This document shows positions 1-8,228 of a stretch of 64,000 nt of DNA, piece by piece. The position numbers were made by a program, and so were the translations under genes. The notes beneath the pieces were generated by a model, which was not told where the DNA came from, did not search any database, and was given only the letters and a program-made list of their open reading frames with translations. Every line of letters starts with the position of its first letter. Within the stretch, counting starts at the first letter, position 1. This DNA is from Mayamaea pseudoterrestris (Eukaryota > Bacillariophyta > Bacillariophyceae > Sellaphorales > Sellaphoraceae), in the NCBI GenBank assembly GCA_027923505.1, contig BROI01000006.1, forward strand, positions 806,001 to 870,000. The letters are read 5' to 3'.

Positions 1-563
1 TGAACAAGACAATTCGCTTCAACGCCTTGTTCACGAACAAGTAATGGAAGCTCCACAGCCAGAGTTCTTCGCTTGCCATGTCCGCATTGTTCCACGAGTA
101 TATTTCACACTCCTTTAGTTGCATATGCTCATCCAGTGCGTTCCAAAGATCCACAATGAGCAGCGCTTGCGAATCCTCCAATCCGCCCTCCCGAGCACCT
201 CCCGGAATCGCTACACTTGTCGCGCTACAAGTGACATCAGACTCATTCGTGCTGCAAAGTATCGGACTCAACTGCGAGTAAACGGCTTGCATAACATCCT
301 GCAGAGAGACGGATTGAAAGTCGTTTGGCTGGACATTTGAAAAGTCGTAGTCCGGAAAGCTCATGTTCAATGTCAATATGAGATCCGTCATCAACCGACG
401 AGTCGACAAATCCCTCAAGTCTCCGAGTGAGGTAATCTGCTGCGGTAGCTCATATTGACGCGTTGCTAGAGGCAAATCAAACGACGAACTCCGTGGGTGC
501 TTGGCGCGGCTTGTAAGCTTGCCTAAATCTTGACAGATTCCAACGGACTGACTCCGACCTCGT

Positions 564-594
<31 letters not shown>

Positions 595-856
595 TGAGTC
601 GCTGCAAGTCTTCTTCTCCAGCATTATCAAATATTTTACCTACGCTGCTCGCTGCAAGTAACTGCTTCCAGTCACTCTCAAACGTTTCCTGCTGCTCCAC
701 ATATTGATGCTTCAAGTCCGCCGCGTACTTTTTATCATTGCCCGCTCGCTTCATTGTAAAAGCTTCGATGCGTCCCTGAATATGGCGCTGTCCCGTTCGG
801 AATTCTTGCAGCCGCGCCGTTAACTCTGTCAAGGCGTCAACTTGGAGGTACTTCAT
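1..856 (-). CDS. MAF1: MAF1, RNA polymerase III repressor (3' part outside window)
   Basis: Reads leftward from the ATG at 856-854 and is open to the window edge, so the C-terminus is missing. The start MKYLQVDALTELTARLQ, followed by HIQGRIEAFTMKRAGNDKK, matches the first conserved MAF1 box (GRIE.Y..K.AG.DKK). Further on, LMTDLILTLNMSFPDYDFS matches the second box, and the segments LWNALDEHM, CEIYSW and LWLWSFHYLFVNKALKRI match the WNA.DEEI..CDIYSY and LWSFNYFFYNKRLKRI blocks. MAF1 is the conserved phospho-regulated repressor that binds RNA polymerase III and TFIIIB and lowers tRNA and 5S rRNA synthesis under stress. The linker between the first two boxes holds a polyglutamine run. No intron is needed within the visible part. 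Family assignment is firm; the regulatory role here is inferred. Confidence 0.93.
566..593. repeat. CTG/CAG microsatellite in MAF1
   Basis: Nine consecutive CTG triplets on the plus strand, read as CAG (Gln) codons in MAF1. The run lies in the variable linker between the first and second conserved boxes, where length change should be tolerated. Confidence 0.95.
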
Positions 857-1462
857 GCTGCTCTGCTGCTGCAAAACTCCGAATCTTGTTATTGCCGGCA
901 AATTAATTCCCTTCTTTGACGACCTGTTTTGACTCGTACTCTATCCGATCAATCATTCCTCTGCAAGTGCGGTATACAGCAACTGATTTAGTATTTGCTA
1001 TCCGCGTGTAAAGGTTTGTAAATGGATACAGCCTCGTTGCCCTTCTCCAAGACGGAATCGCGTCATGGCAGATTCGGGACGATCACGGAAGATGCAGTCG
1101 TGTTGCGACATTAAAACGCGGCATCTCTAAGTACTTCTCGCTTCCACAGTGCCAATGGTATCTTACATATATGCCTCGAAAACACTATAAAGATGAAGAG
1201 TACTCGCGGTTTCGCGGGCGCATCGGCGACGCTGCGTTTCGCCAACAAGCGACTTTGTAGCATTTTGAAACCACCTTGACGGATAATTTCTTCTGTGAAG
1301 CGGATCCAGACGCACTATATCAAGCAGCAACACGCAATTGACTTCGACTCTCGACTATCTTCCCTTGCAGAGTCCTAGTGAACCAGCTCGCTGCTACAGT
1401 ATCAACCCAACGTCACCGCACCTCCTGAGAACGAACAGCGACCCACCACATAAAGCTCAACC
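857..1462. promoter_or_regulatory. Divergent intergenic region, MAF1 / ankyrin gene A
   Basis: About 600 bases between two head-to-head genes. It must hold both promoters and 5' leaders. I see no RNA gene, repeat or clear TATA box in it. Confidence 0.4.
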
Positions 1463-2995
1463 ATGCCGACCTTTGGAGACTTGACAGTCATCCCCTCGAC
1501 ACTTGAGGTCGACTACGACAAGAATCTTACTGAGCTTTACCAAGCCATTACCGATCAAAAGTGGGACCGCGCCGCCCAGATTGCTAAGAAGTATCCTGTC
1601 CAAGCGGCCACATGGGTGGTACGCCACTACGAGGATGACGACGAAATCATGTGGCGTTTCCTTCCCATTCACAGCGCCTGCGCTCGCCAACCACCAGCTT
1701 ACGTGATTCAAGCTCTACTCAAGGCCTATCCTGACGGAGCCAAGTGTGTCGACGACCAAGGCATGTATCCGCTACACTACGCCTGCGGCAACCAAGCCTC
1801 GCGCGACGTGATTCGCATGTTGCTCGTCAACTTTCCCGAGGCTGCCAAGCTGCCGGATCCCCGTGGGATGTTGCCGATTCACTACTTGGCATGCTGGGGA
1901 CCGTCCAGTGTCAGTGTCGTTGATATGCTGCTCGTGGCCCATCGCGACGTTGCCTCGTGTCGCGATGAGGAGGGAAACACGCCACTGGATTTGGCGAGGG
2001 AAGGCGATTACCCCGAACGTGCCGCTGTCATGACGGCGTTGAAAAAATGGATGGATGATGCTGGTAGCAAAAAGAGCAGCGGTGGTGGAAGCAGCAAGAA
2101 GAGCAGTCGTGGACTGTCGGTTCATGCTTATGACCAAGAGGAGAAGAAGGAGGACAATGAAGATACAGTCAAGCGAGCCGTCTCGCCAACGCAGGTGAAT
2201 CGTTTGGAGGAGCAGGTACGACAGCTCCAGCACAAGCTCGTTGACAACTCTAAGCAGCGATCACTAAGCAAGGGACGAGGCGCCGAGGACGAAATTTCCA
2301 CCGATGGAAGCAAGGGTATTTCGCGCATTCAACGCGACATTCGCAAGCTGCAGGGCGAACTTGCCCACAAGGAAGCCAATGAGCTCGAAGAAGAAGCTGA
2401 TCGTATCAACTCCAAGATGGACTCGGCTGCGGAGGCGAGACAGGAGGAGCACTACTGGCGAAGAAAGTTCCAGGATCTTGACAAGAAGTATACGGAGCGC
2501 GAGAAGGAACTATTGATGGAGAATGGTGAGCTCACGGACATGCATCACAAGGCCAAAGAGGAACTCAAGCTGGTTCAATCGCGTCTTGATGGCCATGATA
2601 ATGCCGCCAAGCAAAAGGACGAAAAGATCAAGGACCTCGAAAGCAAGCTTGAATCAAGCAAGCTGGAGCGAGATGGTCTTCGCTCCACGCTGGGCGACCT
2701 GATGGAGCAGCATGACAATTTCAAGAAGAAGGCACACAACCTGAGTGACCGCCTTGGCTCCCTCTCAGTGAGTTTGGAGAGCATGATGGACCAACAAAAG
2801 GCACTGGCCAAGGCCATGCAGGAGCGTAACGAACAATATCAGAACGTTCTCCGACAGCGGCAAACCAAGCTGAAGGAGCTGGAGGAGCTCGAAAGGGGAA
2901 TGGAGAAGGATGAGAACATGCTCGAGTCGTCTCTCGAAAAGCAAATGAAGGAGATGGAAGCAATCGCCGCCGTCATTGCCGCGGCACGAGAATAG
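1463..2995 (+). CDS. Ankyrin-repeat / coiled-coil protein A
   Basis: 510 residues, no intron, start context CAACCATGC. Residues about 13-75 hold the family's N-terminal module: EVDYDKNLTELYQAI, then a WDRAA helix, then TWVVRH and WRFLPIHSAC. About four ankyrin repeats follow (to about residue 190), with the recurring DDQGMYPLHYAC and DPRGMLPIHYLAC cores. A Ser/Lys/Gly linker leads to a long, highly charged coiled coil from about 240 to the end, which opens with NRLEEQVRQLQHKLVD. No catalytic residues are seen. Ankyrin repeats bind proteins and the coiled coil should oligomerise, so a scaffold role is plausible but inferred. Four relatives lie at 11.2, 15.5, 18.9 and 60 kb; the closest in layout is gene B at 11.2 kb. 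Confidence 0.85.
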   Translation: MPTFGDLTVIPSTLEVDYDKNLTELYQAITDQKWDRAAQIAKKYPVQAATWVVRHYEDDDEIMWRFLPIHSACARQPPAYVIQALLKAYPDGAKCVDDQGMYPLHYACGNQASRDVIRMLLVNFPEAAKLPDPRGMLPIHYLACWGPSSVSVVDMLLVAHRDVASCRDEEGNTPLDLAREGDYPERAAVMTALKKWMDDAGSKKSSGGGSSKKSSRGLSVHAYDQEEKKEDNEDTVKRAVSPTQVNRLEEQVRQLQHKLVDNSKQRSLSKGRGAEDEISTDGSKGISRIQRDIRKLQGELAHKEANELEEEADRINSKMDSAAEARQEEHYWRRKFQDLDKKYTEREKELLMENGELTDMHHKAKEELKLVQSRLDGHDNAAKQKDEKIKDLESKLESSKLERDGLRSTLGDLMEQHDNFKKKAHNLSDRLGSLSVSLESMMDQQKALAKAMQERNEQYQNVLRQRQTKLKELEELERGMEKDENMLESSLEKQMKEMEAIAAVIAAARE

Positions 2996-3289
2996 GAAGG
3001 GGAAGAAATATTTGTTGAGACGAGCTACACACCATTCAACGTTTTGGATGCTCAAAAAGCCATGTCGTGTTGTGAATTATATAAAACACCTTTAGCATAA
3101 CGTCTTATGAGACTTAAAATCTATCTTAGTCACTGCGATCGGCAGATTGCACTTGTGCAGACGAGCTACTGCGCGAAATCTTGACGACGAACAAGATTCA
3201 TAAACGATGCGATGTAATGACGTTCCAAGCAACACATTTTCCCAACTGCCGATCGAAATTTCGTTCGCGCATTGACCATTTTGGTGACA

Positions 3290-4654
3290 ATGGCCAAACT
3301 GACTCGAAGGATGGATCCAAGGATGAAGGACCAGCCATATCCACTACTTCAATTTAAAGCAGTCAACAAATGTAGTAGAGGAACATTGAAGCGAGTTATG
3401 GAACGACTCATCCGACCTTGCGACAGACTACGTGGATCAATTCCAGACGGCTTCTCTGAGAATGCACTCAATGTCGATCTTTCAACCTTTCATCAAGAGC
3501 CGTCACAAGCTGAATCATACGCGCCTTTAATCCACTTTCTAGGAAATTCAATCCTCTGGATCTCTAAACGCGTCTTTATTGTTGGACGCGGTGGGGATAG
3601 AGCTCTGAACGCAGACTCAGAATTCCGACAAACATCCTCCAGTTCTCCCCAGCTCAGCATGACTTGTCGCACCTCGTCTTTTCATCGATCATCAAGAGGA
3701 TCAGCAAGTATAACTGTATGGCTTCAGAATGTTGATGAAGATCAAGAGAGCGTGGAAGAAATTAACGAATCGATGCGCGAAATGGTCGATTCCATGTTGC
3801 ATCTCATGCGCCAATGGAAATGCACTTGTGTAAGAATACAAGTCATTCGAAGCGATCGGACCCTGCATGCATCCGAAGCCGCATTATCAAGGTTGCTTGT
3901 AGGTCCATATATTAGGGAGCTTGAACTAGTCAATGTTGATCTGCTTGGCGAACAATGCCGCGCTCTAGGCCAACTGCGAAATGACCATTTGAAATTGACG
4001 CTTTGGGATGTGACGATGAGAGACATGGCATCATTTAACTCTGGACTGTCTCGGAATCTTGGCCCGAGAAACATTGAGGTTTGGACCATGGCAACGAGCT
4101 CGGGACTTGAAATGCTGGCTTTCTTTGCAAGAAACACTCGATTGAAAGGGCTGGTCTGTGGAGGTGCCGCGGCGTTACAATCGGAGAACATTGACTTGAT
4201 CATTGCTGCACTGGCGGCAAATCAAGGGCTCGAGCACCTGTGCTTGTCATGTTCCATCTCCAGCGAAGCTTGGACTGCTCTTTGGGAGGCGATTGCACTG
4301 CACCCACATTTGAGGCATGCTGATATACGCAATTCATCGAGTGAAATAGAAACGACGTGTATACGAGAATACACGCGAGTTGTTGGCCGATGTATGGAGA
4401 CAAACCAGATCTTACAAAAGATTGACGTTTCTTCTAGGCATCGCGATGCTACTGTATGGCGGCAGCTAGTGCTGCCGGCCCTTGAAACCAACATATATCG
4501 TCCGCGATTCAAGTCCATTAACAGACTCGACAGTCACGACAGTCGCGATGCGGTACTGGCCAAGGCTTTGGCGTCGGTACAGAATAAGCCTTATTTGCTT
4601 TATTTGGCTTTGAATGCTGGTATAACTAACATGGATCAAGACACCTATAGCTAA
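3290..4654 (+). CDS. Hypothetical protein, leucine-rich-repeat-like
   Basis: 454 residues. The ATG at 3290 (context GACAATGG) is the first in frame. The N-terminal third has no recognised domain. From about residue 190 to 400 the chain shows irregular Leu-rich segments in the style of ribonuclease-inhibitor-type LRRs, for example IRELELVNVDLLGEQCRAL, LEMLAFFARNTRLKGLVCGG, ANQGLEHLCLSCSISSEAW and HPHLRHADIRN. The element METNQILQKIDVSSRHRD resembles the last strand-turn segments seen in diatom LRR proteins. There is no signal peptide or membrane segment. Function unknown; a protein-binding role is inferred from the repeats only. Confidence 0.65.
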   Translation: MAKLTRRMDPRMKDQPYPLLQFKAVNKCSRGTLKRVMERLIRPCDRLRGSIPDGFSENALNVDLSTFHQEPSQAESYAPLIHFLGNSILWISKRVFIVGRGGDRALNADSEFRQTSSSSPQLSMTCRTSSFHRSSRGSASITVWLQNVDEDQESVEEINESMREMVDSMLHLMRQWKCTCVRIQVIRSDRTLHASEAALSRLLVGPYIRELELVNVDLLGEQCRALGQLRNDHLKLTLWDVTMRDMASFNSGLSRNLGPRNIEVWTMATSSGLEMLAFFARNTRLKGLVCGGAAALQSENIDLIIAALAANQGLEHLCLSCSISSEAWTALWEAIALHPHLRHADIRNSSSEIETTCIREYTRVVGRCMETNQILQKIDVSSRHRDATVWRQLVLPALETNIYRPRFKSINRLDSHDSRDAVLAKALASVQNKPYLLYLALNAGITNMDQDTYS

Positions 4655-4725
4655 ATATACAAAAAAGTGTCACGTTATGTACTTGCTAAGCTACTCGTAC
4701 GTTAAAAAGTATTTGTATTGCCTCA

Positions 4726-7700
4726 TCACGGTCGCCACAGTCCTTCGGGAAGCGCGCATATTCCAGAAATATCCTCCTCCGAGTCGTCGTCAACATCGCC
4801 TTCTAACGGAGTTTCGATTACTTCCATCTGGATGAGCGCGTCGCCTTGCGCCATACGTCCGCTGGGACCACCGCGCACGAGAAATGCTTGATATAGCTTT
4901 GCATGCACTGTGCATAGCACCTCCCCATTGTCCCGAGCGAGGACGTGGAAAGTTTGGCTTGCCTGCACTACGCATTGCACAGTCGGCTCGCGTTTATCAG
5001 CCAATGCAGTATTACTGAGAAGCATTTGCATCGATGGACGCCGTTTTAGCTTTGCGCCACCTTCATAATCCATCAGTTCCGCAGCCGTCCCTTTGCTGGT
5101 TGAGCGAAGTCTCCCAACAGTGCGACCAACGGCACCTCTGACAACATTTACACCGGGTGTTTTGGATATAGCTCCCTTAGCGACACGAATGCCACCTCGA
5201 AGACTGCCTGCCGCCGTGCTCTTAGCAATCCTAATTCCTTCATCCGTGAGTTTCCCCGCTGTGCCAGCCACTTTGCCGGCAGCTTTTCCAGCCGTGCCAG
5301 CCATTTTACCCGCTGTTTCAGCAACTTTGCCAGCAGTATCCGCTATTTTACCGGCCGTTTTCCCAGCCGCTCGACTCAGGCGGCTCGCACTGCTACCAAG
5401 TAATGTTGGTTTGCGATGGCCCAGGGCCTCAAATTGCTTGAGCACCAACTCGGATGACATTTCCACGCCCTCACTTTCATCTTCACCTTCCGAAATTGCA
5501 GCATCGAGCTCAATGCCAGCAGTTAACACTAAACTCGTATCTAGCGAATCATCGAGGTGCAGCGCAGCAGAACTTGAGTCATAAGCGAGTGCCATCTGGT
5601 CAACATGCTCTTGGATGCATTCTCTCCATTCAGCAAAATCGGTTTCATTATCAAAGGAAAGAACCAAATCTTCTTTGTCTTTGCGAGTACGTATCGTGAG
5701 TGAATACCGTTCTTCGGCTTCACCTGTCTCGTCAACTCCAATTTCAAGTTTAGCCCCGCTCAAGACTGTCTGGCCGCGCAGACCGCTCGGTCGAGGGAGC
5801 GCAGCTTCGTAGAAGCTCAACACGCCTTCTGACATGACAGCAAAGCGCTTCTTATGACTCTTTGGTGCCTGTTTTAAACGTCGCACCCATAGCCAGCTAC
5901 TCAACTCGTCATCAAAATGTGGCAACTCGTCAGGCAACTCTTCTCCTGCTACTGAAACCTCTAAATTCACTATTTGGTCAGTCTCGTCAATGGCTGAAAT
6001 ACAAACCAAATTTGGATTGTCAAACAGATCATGAACCGCAAGCAGAGTACTATTCTCGTCTCTATGATGAATGACCGCCAGCAAAATGTTGCGTGCATAC
6101 GAGATTGCTTGAAGTTCCGTGAGTTCTGGCGCCGACAATTCCTCTTCCGCAACCACCTTATCAAACTCTAACAGCGCCTTTGTTAAAGCCCCGAAAAGGC
6201 GTTCCGACGCCAAAGTACTCGCTCGAGGAATTTTTATACCATTCAAGCAGAATGTAATAGCCTCTAGATTCTTCCAAAATTCCAAAATTGAAGATTTCAT
6301 TTGCTTCTGAGCTGACGCGTTCGTTTTAGCCCGTTTATGCATTAGCTGGTTGTCAATAGCTCTTGGCTGCTCTACAAGCTTTTGCATGACCCATTCTACT
6401 GGAACGCGGACAGCTTCTTCTTGATGAAAAACCAGTTTCGTAGCATCTAAATACTGCTCTTTCGTTGTCGCCGTTTGAATGTCCGTTTGAATAGCATTAT
6501 AGACTGCCAGGGCTTTGTGATGAGGTGCCAAATCGACATCCCTTTTAGGAGCAATGCTTCCAAGCATTGCAGACTGGATACTCTTAATCCATGCCTGTCG
6601 CTCTTCCTCCGAGTTGGCCATCCAGTACGATGTCGACGCACCTAACACTGACAGTTCAAAAACATATCCAGAATTGTTCTTATTACACAAGCTCGGCTTG
6701 ACTTCGGCATCCGACTGGCGCAAATGTATCATCTTCCTTCCATGACCAGAGTCCTCGTAATAGCATAGATTGCCGTGCCGGAGTTCAACGTACTTTACTT
6801 TCCACTGCGCACTTAACTTCTTGCCGGCACGAGAGCTCAGCCTCTTCAGAGGGCCCTTCTTCCATATGTTTTCGCCGGAATCAATCGAACCTTCAACTCC
6901 GACTTGATCGCGCTCGGCTAGTAATTGCAGCACCGCTTGCAGAAGCATGCCATGCTCCCACGCGAATCGATCAGCGTCATCCACTGCAATATCCTCAGTT
7001 AACATGCAAGCGTCGAGGTAATGCGGCGTGCGCTGACGATTCCCATTAGCTCCCCAGTTGTGAAATTGAAGAGGCAAGGTCGGCATGGTCTCCCAAGCAA
7101 TTTCATTCGAGGCTGGATACTCCCAGTCGGATGAGTAATCGTCCAACGAAAACTCATCATCGTCAGTATCGTTTGCAAACTCATCCGACCCAGCCTCTTC
7201 GTCCTCATTGTCTCCAACGCCAGTGGCGGATCTGGCAATCGTTCCTGCAGCATCTGCTCCGCCTTCTGATTTTTCTTTGCTCCATTTGCGAATGTACTTG
7301 AGCAAACTGGTCGGCAGGGGCGAGGTCATGGATCCGGAATCAATACGTTTATGACGTCCGTGTTCCTTTTTGGGCTTACTGTCTCGTTCAAACAACGACG
7401 AAAGCTCATTCATTTGGTCTTTATGGCTTCGTCGCGGAGTCAGTGGATTGAGCAGCGATACTTTAGCAGCTCCGAGAGACGAAGTAAACTCCTTGGATTT
7501 TGGTGTTTGCGGAAGCAGCTTCTTTAAACCTTTGCGAGTCGCACGTTCGTCGTCCGTCTCGCCTCCGCCTTCATCGTCTGCGTCGCCTTCGAAAGACATT
7601 TCGTCTTCAACGTCAGCGTCGTTCGCGTTGCAATGCCGAGGAGACTTGCTTGGAGCAAGGTGTGCGGACGAAGGACTAGTGGCGCCGTGATGGGTCGTCT

Positions 7701-7977
7701 CCTCCATTTCATTGTCGGACATGACCTCATAGTCTTCATCATCCTCAATGATGATTGAATCTTGGCTTACAAAACCACTTGGCCTGCAGTAATGCTTGTT
7801 TGCTGGTGACGATCCAGAGTCGCTGCCCTCAGAGTAGCTTGGTGCTGAAGTCAATAGTTGGTTGATGTTGTTGACGGATGGATTTTGATTCTGAATCTCC
7901 GTCGGAGAAAGATCCGAAAACGTAATTTCGCCAGAGGAATCGACGAATCGATGTTGGTCTTGACTGCTGCCGAACAT
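4726..7977 (-). CDS. Large protein with two PH domains and TAGK repeats
   Basis: 1083 residues, no intron, ATG at 7977. The first 365 residues are acidic and low complexity. PH domain 1 spans about 371-478: it begins IWKKGPLKRLSS, continues WKVKYVELRHGNLCYYED and ends in the hallmark Trp helix EERQAWIKSIQSAML. PH domain 2 lies at about 690-800 (WLWVRRLKQAPKSHKKRFAV to FAEWRECIQEHVDQM). Between them is a helical segment of about 150 residues with no recognised family. Around 865-960 the chain carries tandem TAGK(I/V/M)A(D/E/G) heptads forming an Ala/Lys/Gly amphipathic stretch. The end, TVQCVVQASQTFHVLARD onward, is beta-rich. PH domains bind phosphoinositides or proteins, so a membrane-peripheral adaptor is the likely role (inferred). 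The 71-bp gap to the LRR-like gene suggests converging transcript ends. Confidence 0.82.
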   Translation of the reverse strand: MFGSSQDQHRFVDSSGEITFSDLSPTEIQNQNPSVNNINQLLTSAPSYSEGSDSGSSPANKHYCRPSGFVSQDSIIIEDDEDYEVMSDNEMEETTHHGATSPSSAHLAPSKSPRHCNANDADVEDEMSFEGDADDEGGGETDDERATRKGLKKLLPQTPKSKEFTSSLGAAKVSLLNPLTPRRSHKDQMNELSSLFERDSKPKKEHGRHKRIDSGSMTSPLPTSLLKYIRKWSKEKSEGGADAAGTIARSATGVGDNEDEEAGSDEFANDTDDDEFSLDDYSSDWEYPASNEIAWETMPTLPLQFHNWGANGNRQRTPHYLDACMLTEDIAVDDADRFAWEHGMLLQAVLQLLAERDQVGVEGSIDSGENIWKKGPLKRLSSRAGKKLSAQWKVKYVELRHGNLCYYEDSGHGRKMIHLRQSDAEVKPSLCNKNNSGYVFELSVLGASTSYWMANSEEERQAWIKSIQSAMLGSIAPKRDVDLAPHHKALAVYNAIQTDIQTATTKEQYLDATKLVFHQEEAVRVPVEWVMQKLVEQPRAIDNQLMHKRAKTNASAQKQMKSSILEFWKNLEAITFCLNGIKIPRASTLASERLFGALTKALLEFDKVVAEEELSAPELTELQAISYARNILLAVIHHRDENSTLLAVHDLFDNPNLVCISAIDETDQIVNLEVSVAGEELPDELPHFDDELSSWLWVRRLKQAPKSHKKRFAVMSEGVLSFYEAALPRPSGLRGQTVLSGAKLEIGVDETGEAEERYSLTIRTRKDKEDLVLSFDNETDFAEWRECIQEHVDQMALAYDSSSAALHLDDSLDTSLVLTAGIELDAAISEGEDESEGVEMSSELVLKQFEALGHRKPTLLGSSASRLSRAAGKTAGKIADTAGKVAETAGKMAGTAGKAAGKVAGTAGKLTDEGIRIAKSTAAGSLRGGIRVAKGAISKTPGVNVVRGAVGRTVGRLRSTSKGTAAELMDYEGGAKLKRRPSMQMLLSNTALADKREPTVQCVVQASQTFHVLARDNGEVLCTVHAKLYQAFLVRGGPSGRMAQGDALIQMEVIETPLEGDVDDDSEEDISGICALPEGLWRP

Positions 7978-8228
7978 GATGGCGAATGGCTTCTATCTTC
8001 TCGTTACTTGTTGTGCTTCAAATTGTTCCGTCGACAACTGCATCATGGTCGCGCGGCGGATGCGGTCGTCGAGCAAAAGTCACAGAAGAGTCATCCCCTA
8101 ATTAGAAAACGTGTTCATTACCGGTACGAGACGACGAACCAACCCGGAAACGTCCGTTGCTGATCGATCATTGCATCACTTTCGCATTTTCCAAGCTTCC
8201 TTCGACCTTCCTCAAAGCTTCAATCACC
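7978..8228. promoter_or_regulatory. Divergent promoter, PH protein / kinesin
   Basis: Only 251 bases separate the two start codons, so both promoters and leaders must be packed here. I recognise no specific motif. Confidence 0.45.
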
